Below, piece by piece: positions 1 to 5,718 of a stretch of DNA of 9,248 bases. This stretch comes from an uncultured Actinomyces sp. (GTDB taxonomy: Bacteria > Actinomycetota > Actinomycetes > Actinomycetales > Actinomycetaceae). The DNA lies in contig CAJZFF010000048.1 of the NCBI GenBank assembly GCA_915069725.1, positions 1 to 9,248 on the forward strand. The letters run 5' to 3'. Under the pieces are notes generated by a model. It did not search any database. It was not told where the DNA came from and saw only the letters and a list, made by a program, of their open reading frames with translations. The translations under genes were made by a program, and so were the position numbers. The first letter of the stretch is position 1; each line of letters starts with the position of its first letter.

Positions 1-73
1 CGGCGGCGCGCTCGGTGGCGTCGGCGCCGCCACCGACCAGGCGCTGCCCATCGAGCTCATCAGGCTCAGCCAC
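1..73 (-). CDS. ruvB: Holliday junction branch migration ATPase RuvB (N-terminal fragment)
   Basis: Only the first 24 codons are in the window and the gene runs off the left edge. The start reads V-A-E-P-D-E-L-D-G-Q-R-L-V, an acidic N-terminal tail typical of actinobacterial RuvB. The conserved AAA+ core lies outside, so the call rests mainly on position directly after ruvA. RuvB is the hexameric motor that pulls DNA through the RuvA-bound Holliday junction. The GTG start at 73-71 is chosen because a GGGAGG ribosome site sits 8 nt upstream and no in-frame ATG is present. The start overlaps the ruvA stop by 8 bp, which implies translational coupling and co-transcription from the SOS-boxed promoter before ruvA. 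Confidence 0.8.
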   Translation of the reverse strand, partial: MAEPDELDGQRLVGGGADATERAA

Positions 74-719
74 GGTGCCCGCCTCCCAGCCACCTCAGGG
101 AGGCCCGCAGCACCGCCGCCATGTCCGGCTCCTGGCCCCCATCGGCCGCATCAGCGGTCACGGAGGAGACCGCCTGGTGCGCGCTGGCCTCGTTCCAGCC
201 GAGCTGCACCAGGGCGGCGACCACGTCCGCGTGGGGCTCGGGACCGCCGTCGCTCATTGCCTCCGCTCCACCGGTGGTCTGCGACGCCGTCCGCGCGGTA
301 CCGAGATCGTCCCCGGTGACAGGGCCCAGCTTGTCGGCCACGTCCAGGATGACACGCTGAGCACCCTTGGGGCCCAGGCCGGGAACCCGAGTGAGGGCGG
401 CGACGTCCTGGGAGGCGATGGCCCGCCTGAGCGCGTTGGGCGTGTGGACGGCCAGCATCGCCAGCGCCAGCTTGGCTCCGACCCCCTTGGCGCTCATGAG
501 GGTGCGAAAGCTGTCCCTCTCGTCGGTGTCAGCGAAGCCGAACAGCGTCAGCGAGTCCTCACGGACCACCATCTCGGTGTGCACGAGGGTCTCCTCACCG
601 ACCCTGAGGCCGGACAGCGTGGTGGGCGTGGCCTGGATGCTCATGCCGACGCCGCCGGTCTCAATGACGGCACAGGTCAGGCCGACACTGAGGACAGTGC
701 CGCGCAGGGAGGCGATCAT
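66..719 (-). CDS. ruvA: Holliday junction DNA helicase subunit RuvA
   Basis: RuvA tetramers clamp four-way DNA junctions and load the RuvB motors during recombinational repair. The 217-residue protein matches the family's usual length (about 200). It starts with the family's M-I-A-S-L-R-G-T-V N-terminal OB-fold strand (about 1-62). It has two helix-hairpin-helix motifs, at about 73-90 (K-G-V-G-A-K) and 108-131 (V-P-G-L-G-P-K followed by D-V-A-D-K-L). A flexible acidic linker (132-162) leads to the C-terminal RuvB-binding domain III (163-217, with A-L-V-Q-L-G-W). The first hairpin has Ala where Pro is common (GVGAK for GVGPK). The ATG has an AGGAGA ribosome site 8 nt upstream. ruvB follows with an 8-bp overlap. 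A LexA-type operator lies about 70 bp upstream. ruvC is not adjacent; the gene before is tmk. Confidence 0.97.
   Translation of the reverse strand: MIASLRGTVLSVGLTCAVIETGGVGMSIQATPTTLSGLRVGEETLVHTEMVVREDSLTLFGFADTDERDSFRTLMSAKGVGAKLALAMLAVHTPNALRRAIASQDVAALTRVPGLGPKGAQRVILDVADKLGPVTGDDLGTARTASQTTGGAEAMSDGGPEPHADVVAALVQLGWNEASAHQAVSSVTADAADGGQEPDMAAVLRASLRWLGGGHRG
82..87 (-). promoter_or_regulatory. Ribosome binding site of ruvB
   Basis: GGGAGG on the minus strand, 8 nt before the GTG at 73-71 and inside the ruvA coding sequence. It decides the GTG start of ruvB. Confidence 0.6.
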
Positions 720-751
720 GGGCAGCTTCTCCTGGAGTACTCAGTGAGTCG

Positions 752-770
752 ATGAGCCGAGCGGGCTCAT
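752..770 (-). other. Hairpin in the ruvA leader
   Basis: A perfect 7-bp inverted repeat (ATGAGCC / GGCTCAT) with a 5-nt loop lies between the SOS box and the ruvA ATG, about 33 nt before the start codon. A second small dyad (ACTCA-G-TGAGT, 739-749) follows it. If transcription starts near the SOS box, both would be in the 5' untranslated region. No U-tract follows, so a terminator is not supported. Any function is unknown. Confidence 0.35.
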
Positions 771-786
771 ACGGACACGGGTAGGA

Positions 787-802
787 TCGAACAACTGTTC
801 GG
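787..802. promoter_or_regulatory. LexA-type SOS box before ruvAB
   Basis: The site reads TCGAAC-AACT-GTTCGG. It matches the actinobacterial and Gram-positive SOS consensus CGAAC-N4-GTTCG exactly in both half-sites. It sits between the end of tmk and the start of ruvA, where LexA would be expected to repress the DNA-repair genes ruvA and ruvB. The box is nested in a longer dyad: TAGGATC at 782-788 on the left and GATCCTA at 802-808 on the right, with one extra base in the right arm. Confidence 0.85.
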
Positions 803-808
803 ATCCTA
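803..808 (-). promoter_or_regulatory. Candidate -10 element of the ruvAB promoter
   Basis: TAGGAT on the minus strand fits the actinobacterial TANNNT -10 pattern. The transcription start would fall about 7 nt downstream, inside the SOS box, so bound LexA would block it. No clear -35 element is visible, so this is a position-based inference. Confidence 0.4.
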
Positions 809-831
809 GCAGCCCGCGGAAGACAGTGCCG

Positions 832-1620
832 TCAGCGCCGCACTCGGCGCGGGTCGACGGCGCCGGTGCGGCGGGCGGCGGCCTCCACGAAGGCCTCCAG
901 CCCCAGGAGCACGCCCTGGTGGGCCCCGCCGTGGGTGAGCTGCGCGCCGTGGCGGCGCCCGGCGGCGACAACGGCCTCGATGACGTCGTCGGCCACCTGG
1001 TCGACGGGCCGGTCGGCGTCGACGACGACGAAGCGCTCGGGCTCGGCCTGGGCCAGGGTGAGGAACTGCTCGCGCAGGGCCACACGGAAGGCGTCCCCCT
1101 CCTGCTCAAGGCGGTCCTTGGCGCCGCGGCCGATGGTGCGTCGTTCGGCCAGGTCGGGGTCGCCGTCGAGCAGGACGGTCAGGTCCGGCAGGAGGCCCTC
1201 GGTGGCCCACAGGGAGAGGTCGCGGACCTCCTGGGGGCCGAGCGAGCGGGCCGCGCCCTGGTAGGCGACCGAGGAGTCGAGGTAGCGGTCGGCCAGGACG
1301 ACGGCGCCGCGCTCGAGGGCGGGCCGCACGCGGGTGGCGATGTGGTGGGCTCGATCAGCGGCGTACAGGAGAGCCTCGGCGCGCGGGGCGACGTGCCCAC
1401 CGTGCAGGAGGAGGCGGCGGATCTCGATGCCGAGTTCCGTGCCGCCCGGTTCGCGGGTGAGGACGTGGTCCACGTCCGCCGCGATCAGAAGGTCGGCGAG
1501 GATGCGGATCTGCGTCGTCTTGCCGACGCCGTCGCCTCCTTCGAAGGAGATGAACAGACCGGGGCCGGGCGTGGGCTGGACGGGGGCGCCGGAAGCAGCG
1601 GGAGGGGCGGCGGTGGTCAC
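832..1620 (-). CDS. tmk: Thymidylate kinase
   Basis: This enzyme phosphorylates dTMP to dTDP with ATP, feeding dTTP synthesis in the cytoplasm. The P-loop F-E-G-G-D-G-V-G-K-T-T lies at about 26-36. The substrate-binding T-R-E-P-G-G-T motif is at 55-61 and the D-R-Y motif at 111-113, followed by D-S-S-V-A-Y-Q-G. A LID-like segment with R-G-A-K-D-R-L-E follows. From the chosen GTG the protein is 262 residues, longer than the usual ~210. The excess is an ~20-residue Ala/Pro-rich N-terminus and a C-terminal tail of about 35 residues. The frame stays open to another GTG at 1725, giving 297 residues, but that stretch is Arg/Pro-rich and unlike the family. A -10-like TACCCT ends 6 nt before the GTG at 1620, and no ribosome site is visible, which would fit a leaderless mRNA. 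The upstream operon ends at 1760. Function is certain; the start is not. Confidence 0.93.
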   Translation of the reverse strand: MTTAAPPAASGAPVQPTPGPGLFISFEGGDGVGKTTQIRILADLLIAADVDHVLTREPGGTELGIEIRRLLLHGGHVAPRAEALLYAADRAHHIATRVRPALERGAVVLADRYLDSSVAYQGAARSLGPQEVRDLSLWATEGLLPDLTVLLDGDPDLAERRTIGRGAKDRLEQEGDAFRVALREQFLTLAQAEPERFVVVDADRPVDQVADDVIEAVVAAGRRHGAQLTHGGAHQGVLLGLEAFVEAAARRTGAVDPRRVRR

Positions 1621-1626
1621 GGTTCC

Positions 1627-1632
1627 AGGGTA
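1627..1632 (-). promoter_or_regulatory. Possible -10 element for leaderless tmk
   Basis: TACCCT (TANNNT type) ends 6 nt before the GTG at 1620-1618, placing +1 at or next to the start codon. There is no convincing -35 and no Shine-Dalgarno. The motif is short and common, so confidence is low. Confidence 0.25.
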
Positions 1633-1759
1633 ACGGTCCGTGGGGACGGCCCCGGGAGCGCCGGCCGATCGGCGGCGGGCGCACGGGGTGAGGCGGCGCC
1701 CTGGTGCGTGAAATGGCGTCGTCACCGGCCACCGCCACTCGTGCTCTCAGGCGATGCTC

Positions 1760-2563
1760 TCAGTGGTCCTGCCGGAGGTAGATACGGCAGCAGATCCGCC
1801 AGGAGGCGCCCAGTCCCACTGCGCAGAGCACGGCAATGATCCCGAGCCCGCCGGCCAGCACCACCTGCTGGGGCATGGACTCCAATGCGATCTGCACCCC
1901 GAAGACCACGGGCATCTCGATGCAGAAGCCGATGGCGAGGCCCCATATGGCGAGCACGGGCAGGGAGGTGGTCCCGCCATATGCGGCGAGCAGGAGCGGC
2001 TCCACCGCGGCGATCACCCCGAAGAAGAACAGATACGTCAGGTGCCGGCCCACGGCGTCGTTCGATAACCCACCCACGGCCAGGAGCACTGCGGTTCCAC
2101 CGACGAACAGCGTCACCCAGCCAGCCGCGAGCAGGAGATAGCGGGCAGCCAGGACATCGACACGCGTGACGGGCAGCGCCGCGTAGAGCTGACGCATCCG
2201 GGCCTCACGGGAGGGCCGCCATAGATCCAGAACCACCATCAGCACCGCGGCTGGAAGGTAGTACACCAGATTCTCCGGGGAGAAGAGTCCCAGCCAGCCC
2301 CTCAGCCCGGGCACGGCCGCCCCCAGGGCACCGAGTGCGTACAGCCCCAGCAGCGCTGCGGTGTCCCGTCGTCTCCACGCGATGAGCAGCTCCAGGCGCA
2401 TGACGGCGCGCACCGTCTCCCACCGGGTCAGGGCGCCCGGCCCCCGCACCACCGCAGGAGCAGTGGGAGCCTGAGTACCGCAGGACTCGGCGGCAGCGGG
2501 CAGGGTGACTGCGGCCCGCGCAGCAGACACGATGGACTCGGGCATGGGCACTGACTCGGACAT
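1760..2563 (-). CDS. ABC-2 type transporter permease, fourth paralogue of the operon
   Basis: A 267-residue integral membrane protein with about six predicted helices (roughly 68-88, 100-114, 140-165, 175-195, 202-225, 232-255). It should be a membrane subunit for the ATPase encoded at 4891-5718. After the second helix it carries L-Y-A-A-L-P-V-T-R-V-D-V-L-A-A-R-Y, a motif shared in this position by all four permeases here and typical of the ABC2_membrane_5-like family. It ends in R-I-Y-L-R-Q-D-H, also shared. Residues 1-59 are a soluble N-terminal segment. Apart from a 6-residue insertion (V-P-M-P-E-S), they are identical to residues 1-53 of the next permease upstream. The ATG at 2563 has GAGGAG 7 nt upstream. 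A second in-frame ATG lies at codon 7, in a duplicated start region. It is the last gene of the operon. The transported substrate is unknown. Confidence 0.85.
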   Translation of the reverse strand: MSESVPMPESIVSAARAAVTLPAAAESCGTQAPTAPAVVRGPGALTRWETVRAVMRLELLIAWRRRDTAALLGLYALGALGAAVPGLRGWLGLFSPENLVYYLPAAVLMVVLDLWRPSREARMRQLYAALPVTRVDVLAARYLLLAAGWVTLFVGGTAVLLAVGGLSNDAVGRHLTYLFFFGVIAAVEPLLLAAYGGTTSLPVLAIWGLAIGFCIEMPVVFGVQIALESMPQQVVLAGGLGIIAVLCAVGLGASWRICCRIYLRQDH

Positions 2564-2621
2564 GGTCGATCTCCTCAGTTCTTCTTGCTTCTTCCTCGGC
2601 CGGGCCTCAGTGGTCCTGACG
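2387..2621. repeat. Direct repeat cassette, copy A (235 bp)
   Basis: This copy matches 3249-3465 base for base except for one substitution (G at 2578 against C at 3422) and an 18-bp insertion. It covers the last codons of the permease at 2607-3407, the 43-bp intergenic stretch with its ribosome site, and the first 59 codons of the permease at 1760-2563. Similarity stops abruptly at the inner edge, and on the other side fades into ordinary paralogue-level similarity. Confidence 0.95.
2535..2570 (-). repeat. 18-bp imperfect tandem duplication at a start codon
   Basis: Two 18-bp units, beginning GACTCGGGCATGG and GACTCGGACATGG on the plus strand, lie head to tail. They duplicate the start region, so the protein begins M-S-E-S-V-P-M-P-E-S where the sister gene has only M-S-E-S. 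Only the outer ATG has a well-spaced ribosome site. Confidence 0.75.
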
Positions 2622-3407
2622 GGTGTAGATGCGGCGGCAGATCATCCAAGAGACGCCCAGCCCCACTGGGACGAGCACAAGGAGCAGGGCTGTCAGGGTC
2701 AGGAGCATCCCGGACTGGGAGACGGCGGTCAGAGATACCGCCTCGGAGCCCTTGACGAACCCGCCGAGCAGGCCCAGGACTGCGATCACCAGCATCATGA
2801 CCACGATCCCCGTGAGGGGGCTGCGATACCTGGCGAGCACCGGGAACATCACTGCGCAGATCCCCAGCACTGCCACCACCCACGCCAGCGCGATTGCCCA
2901 GACCAGGGGATCGGCGGCGCCGAGGGCCCCGAGGAGATGGATGACGGCTAGGAGGACTGAGGCACCCCCGTAGGCCAGGCTGAGCAGGTAGTGGCCGGCA
3001 AGCACCTCGGCGCGGGTCACGGGCAGCGCACCGTAGAGCCGCAGGGCCCCTGAGGAGCGCGAAGGATCCCACAGGGTCAGGCACACCACCCCGCACAAGG
3101 TCAGGAGGAGGAAGGGCGGGAAGATCGCCAGGACGAGCACCAGCGGAAGCGGGAGCACCACCCCCAGCCAGCGATGCGCGACGAGACCGGCCTGCGCGAT
3201 GAGGATCAGCCCGATCATCGTCGTCAGGTACACCTGATTCCAGGCAACCAGCTCCAGGCGCATGACGGCGCGCACCGTCTCCCACCGGGTCAGGGCGCCC
3301 GGCCCCCGCACCACCGCAGGAGCAGTGGGAGCCTGAGTACCGCAGGACTCGGCGGCAGCGGGCAGGGTGACTGCGGCCCGCGCAGCAGACACGATGGACT
3401 CGGACAT
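2607..3407 (-). CDS. ABC-2 type transporter permease, third paralogue of the operon
   Basis: A 266-residue membrane protein that would pair with the operon's single ATPase. Hydrophobic helices lie at about 59-78, 82-112, 135-160, 167-190, 198-217 and 233-256. The family motif L-Y-G-A-L-P-V-T-R-A-E-V-L lies at 124-136, and the C-terminus is R-I-Y-T-R-Q-D-H. Residues 1-53 are the duplicated soluble N-terminal segment, identical to the fourth permease without its insertion. From residue 54 the two proteins share little until the C-terminal helix (G-L-G-x-S-W-x-I-C-x-R-I-Y). The open frame continues upstream to 3812, but the ATG at 3407 is chosen. It has GAGGAG 7 nt upstream, aligns with the sister gene's start, and avoids overlap with the preceding permease, which ends 43 bp before. 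Substrate unknown. Confidence 0.85.
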   Translation of the reverse strand: MSESIVSAARAAVTLPAAAESCGTQAPTAPAVVRGPGALTRWETVRAVMRLELVAWNQVYLTTMIGLILIAQAGLVAHRWLGVVLPLPLVLVLAIFPPFLLLTLCGVVCLTLWDPSRSSGALRLYGALPVTRAEVLAGHYLLSLAYGGASVLLAVIHLLGALGAADPLVWAIALAWVVAVLGICAVMFPVLARYRSPLTGIVVMMLVIAVLGLLGGFVKGSEAVSLTAVSQSGMLLTLTALLLVLVPVGLGVSWMICRRIYTRQDH

Positions 3408-3465
3408 GGTCGATCTCCTCACTTCTTCTTGCTTCTTCCTCGGCCGGGCCTCAGTGGTCCTGACG
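3249..3465. repeat. Direct repeat cassette, copy B (217 bp)
   Basis: This is the partner of 2387-2621 and lacks the 18-bp insertion. It contains the last codons (QDH and stop) of the permease at 3451-4176, the 43-bp intergenic stretch and the first 53 codons of the permease at 2607-3407. The intergenic DNA and synonymous positions are conserved as fully as the coding ones, which points to recent duplication or gene conversion and not to protein-level selection. Confidence 0.95.
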
Positions 3466-4176
3466 CACGTACCAGCGGAGGGCCACCACCAGGGAGGCGC
3501 CCAGGAGGGCGGGGCATGCCAGGGCGGCCAGGACGGCGGGCACCGGCTCACCCAGCACCTCGGCCGCGGGTCCTGCCAGCAGTGGAGTACCGCCGTAGAG
3601 GGCCCCGACTCCCGCCCCGAGGCACAGCCCCCACACCCACAGGGCCCGCTCGGGGGCCAGGCACAGGAACAGGGGCAGCCCGAGGGCCGCGGACAGGCAG
3701 ATGACGAGCAGGCCGGCCATGAGGCCGCCCCAGTCACCGGTGAGAGCGGCCACCGGTACGCAGACCAGGCCGGAGAGGAGCGCCAGGGCGACCCCCTCGA
3801 CCCAGCGGGCACCGACCAGCTCGCCGCGCCGCAGCGGCAGCGCCCCGTAGAGGCGCTCCATGTGGTGAGCGGACTCGACGGCCCCCTGGGCGTACTGGGC
3901 GCACAGTCCCAGGGCGACCCCCGCCATCACCGTCGTCTGCAAACGGCCGGCCAGGGCGTCCATGGTGATGAACAGCGCCAGTGCCAGAGGCAGGAGGAGC
4001 AGCGGACCACGACGGCGCAGCACGATGAGGTCGAGTCGCAGCACCGCCCGCACCCCGGCAAGCGCCATCTCGCCGCTGCCCTCAGGGCCTGCCGCCCCAG
4101 TCGCCGCGGTCGCTCCGATGCCCCGGCTGCTATCGGGTGCCGCCCCCGTCGTCGTCCCCATCATCGTGGCGCTCAC
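3451..4176 (-). CDS. ABC-2 type transporter permease, second paralogue of the operon
   Basis: A 241-residue membrane protein. A disordered Gly/Ala/Thr-rich N-terminus (1-40) leads to R-A-V-L-R-L-D-L, which aligns with R-A-V-M-R-L-E-L of the two downstream permeases. Helices lie at about 57-75, 82-98, 123-145, 150-172, 176-195 and 212-234. The motif L-Y-G-A-L-P-L-R-R-G-E-L is at 109-120, and the end is R-W-Y-V-R-Q-D-H. The GTG at 4176 is chosen because it shares a GTGA overlap with the upstream stop codon. Its AGGA ribosome site is only 3 nt away and lies within the upstream gene's Gln-Asp codons. Alternative ATG codons at 4164 and 4161 would shorten the protein by 4-5 residues; a longer frame from 4215 would overlap more. 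It lacks the duplicated N-terminal cassette, but its last codons lie inside copy B. Confidence 0.83.
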   Translation of the reverse strand: MSATMMGTTTGAAPDSSRGIGATAATGAAGPEGSGEMALAGVRAVLRLDLIVLRRRGPLLLLPLALALFITMDALAGRLQTTVMAGVALGLCAQYAQGAVESAHHMERLYGALPLRRGELVGARWVEGVALALLSGLVCVPVAALTGDWGGLMAGLLVICLSAALGLPLFLCLAPERALWVWGLCLGAGVGALYGGTPLLAGPAAEVLGEPVPAVLAALACPALLGASLVVALRWYVRQDH

Positions 4177-4898
4177 TGGTCCTGCTTGAGGTAGAGGCGG
4201 TGGCTCAGCACCCACAGGCCGAGGAGGACACCGGCCCCCAGGGCCAGGAGCAGGCCGCCTCCCGCCGTCCCCGCAGCGAGATCCCGGATCGGCCCGAAGC
4301 TGGATACCAGCAGGCCCAGAGCCCCGATGGCAAGAATCGAAACGACAAGGATCGAAACCGCCCAGACGAGCAGACCGCGTCCAGGCCCGAAGTGAAGGAA
4401 CACGGGAATTCCCAGCGCCTGCCCCGTGATGAGGATGAGGGGAAGAACGAGCAGCTTCCCCGGACGTACGCCCAGAGGCAGGCCTATGGCCGCATAAAGG
4501 GCCGAGGCGGCCAGGAGATGCAGCACCGCAACCACCCAGTAGGAGTTGACGACGTCGGCCCGGGAGACGGGCAGGGAGGCCAGCAGACGGTTGATACCGG
4601 AGCGCTCGGCCATCACTCCCGAGAGGCCCCCGACCAGGGCGGTCCCCGCAAGGAACCCACTGACCAGGGCGATACTTCCGGAGACGATGCCGGCGGCGCC
4701 GACAATGAGGAGAAGGCCGAGGAGGGAGGGCAGAGGCCCCCGCAGGCTCAGGAAGTGCAACCGCACCAGTGAGAGCACCCGACCGACCCGTCCGGGTCCG
4801 CCCGCGGCGCCCCTCATCGCCGCATTGTCCGGCACCTCAGCCGCTGCGGCCGCCTCGGCGGGGTGCTCGCGTCGATCCGCGGTCATGAGGTCATTCAC
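4173..4898 (-). CDS. ABC-2 type transporter permease, first paralogue of the operon
   Basis: A 241-residue membrane protein directly after the ATPase gene and probably one of its membrane partners. A charged, Ala-rich N-terminus (1-45) precedes helices at about 55-90, 117-140, 148-170, 174-200 and 208-231. The family motif appears as L-L-A-S-L-P-V-S-R-A-D-V-V at 105-117. The C-terminus R-L-Y-L-K-Q-D-Q is a variant of the R-Q-D-H ending of the other three. The GTG start at 4898 is favoured by AAGGAGG at 6-nt spacing. It overlaps the ATPase stop by 8 bp. An in-frame ATG at 4886 is the alternative. It is the most divergent of the four permeases and has no part in the duplicated cassette. Confidence 0.85.
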   Translation of the reverse strand: MNDLMTADRREHPAEAAAAAEVPDNAAMRGAAGGPGRVGRVLSLVRLHFLSLRGPLPSLLGLLLIVGAAGIVSGSIALVSGFLAGTALVGGLSGVMAERSGINRLLASLPVSRADVVNSYWVVAVLHLLAASALYAAIGLPLGVRPGKLLVLPLILITGQALGIPVFLHFGPGRGLLVWAVSILVVSILAIGALGLLVSSFGPIRDLAAGTAGGGLLLALGAGVLLGLWVLSHRLYLKQDQ

Positions 4899-5718
4899 GG
4901 CCCGCCTCCTTGGCGATGTGTACGGCGAGGTCCTCAATGGTGGGGGTCTCGACGACGATGCGGTCGGCCAGCGCCTCAGCGGCGTCGGCCGGCATCATGG
5001 CCTCCCAGCCCAGCGACGTGCTGCGCAGCCCGAGGCTGGCCTCGCGCACGGCGTCGGTCAGGTGCTCGGGGGTGCCGCGCACAAGACGGAAGGAGCCGAG
5101 GATCTCCTCAGCGGTGCCGTTGGCCACGACCCTGCCCCTACTGAGGATGACCAGGTAGTCGGCCAGCCGATCGAGGTCGGAGGTGATGTGGGTGGAGAAC
5201 AGGATGGTGCGGCCCTCCTCCACCATGAACTGGGCGAGCATGTCCACCATCTCGCTGCGGGCCAAGGGGTCCAGCCCGCCGGTGGGCTCATCGAGGATGA
5301 GCAGCTCGGGATCGTGGGCCAGGGCCACCGCCATCTGCAGGCGCATGCCCATGCCTCGGCTGAGCTCCTTGACCTTCTTGGTGGGGGCCAGGCCCGCAGC
5401 CTGGAGCTCGGCGTCGTAGCGCTCCTGGGACCAGGTGGGGAAGAAGTGCCCGATGCCGCGGCCCAGGTCCTTCAGGCGCCACTCGGGGTTGTAGGGCGGG
5501 GCGTCGAAGACGACGCCGATGCGCTCGTGTCCCACAGTGGTGGCCGAGCCGGAATCCGGGTGGATCATTCCCAAGGCGGCCTTGATGGTGGTGGTCTTCC
5601 CCGAGCCGTTGGCCCCGACGAAGCCCGTCACGTAGCCGGCGGGGACGGAGAAGGTGACGTCGTTGAGGCTGAAGTCCGGGTAGTGCTTGGTCAGGTGGGA
5701 GATCTCGACGGGGTTCAC
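4891..5718 (-). CDS. ABC transporter ATP-binding protein, YtrB-like
   Basis: This 275-residue cytoplasmic ATPase powers the exporter formed with the following permeases. Walker A G-A-N-G-S-G-K-T-T is at 35-43. The signature is a degenerate L-S-R-G-M at 119-123. Walker B L-L-I-L-D-E-P-T-G-G-L-D-P is at 139-151 and the switch histidine is H176. The S-T-H-I-T-S-D-L-D stretch after it is characteristic of the YtrB/BcrA-like group that travels with GntR regulators. The usual Q-loop glutamine position reads V-V-F-D-A, with Asp72, which I believe is a common variant in this group. A C-terminal accessory region (about 210-275) may contact permeases or substrate. The GTG start shares a GTGA overlap with the GntR gene's stop and has AAGGAG 5 nt upstream. 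One ATPase therefore serves four permease genes. Confidence 0.93.
   Translation of the reverse strand: MNPVEISHLTKHYPDFSLNDVTFSVPAGYVTGFVGANGSGKTTTIKAALGMIHPDSGSATTVGHERIGVVFDAPPYNPEWRLKDLGRGIGHFFPTWSQERYDAELQAAGLAPTKKVKELSRGMGMRLQMAVALAHDPELLILDEPTGGLDPLARSEMVDMLAQFMVEEGRTILFSTHITSDLDRLADYLVILSRGRVVANGTAEEILGSFRLVRGTPEHLTDAVREASLGLRSTSLGWEAMMPADAAEALADRIVVETPTIEDLAVHIAKEAGRE
4905..4911 (-). promoter_or_regulatory. Ribosome binding site of the first permease
   Basis: AAGGAGG, a full Shine-Dalgarno match, lies 6 nt before GTG 4898 within the last codons of the ATPase gene. It decides the GTG start over the ATG at 4886. Confidence 0.65.

Noticed and set aside
1659..1674. CGCCG/CGGCG hairpin and GCCGATCGGC palindrome before tmk
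   Set aside because: Short GC palindromes are frequent in DNA of this composition. There is no U-tract to make it a terminator for the permease operon.
1742..1763. Two copies of TGCTCTCAG, 13 bp apart, at the end of the last permease
   Set aside because: Only 9 bp repeated twice, at a stop codon, with no further copies. It could easily arise by chance or slippage.
826..1839. A 337-codon open frame on the plus strand
   Set aside because: It lies opposite tmk, whose P-loop and D-R-Y motifs make the minus strand the coding one. High GC leaves antisense frames open by chance, and the translated product has no recognisable fold.
2387..3465. Insertion sequence or transposon as the origin of the duplicated cassette
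   Set aside because: There is no transposase, no terminal inverted repeat and no target-site duplication at the copy borders. The copies lie in register within paralogous genes, which fits unequal recombination.
3408..3812. An N-terminal extension of the third permease by 135 codons
   Set aside because: This part is another frame of the second permease gene, and the internal ATG at 3407 has a strong ribosome site and matches the sister gene.
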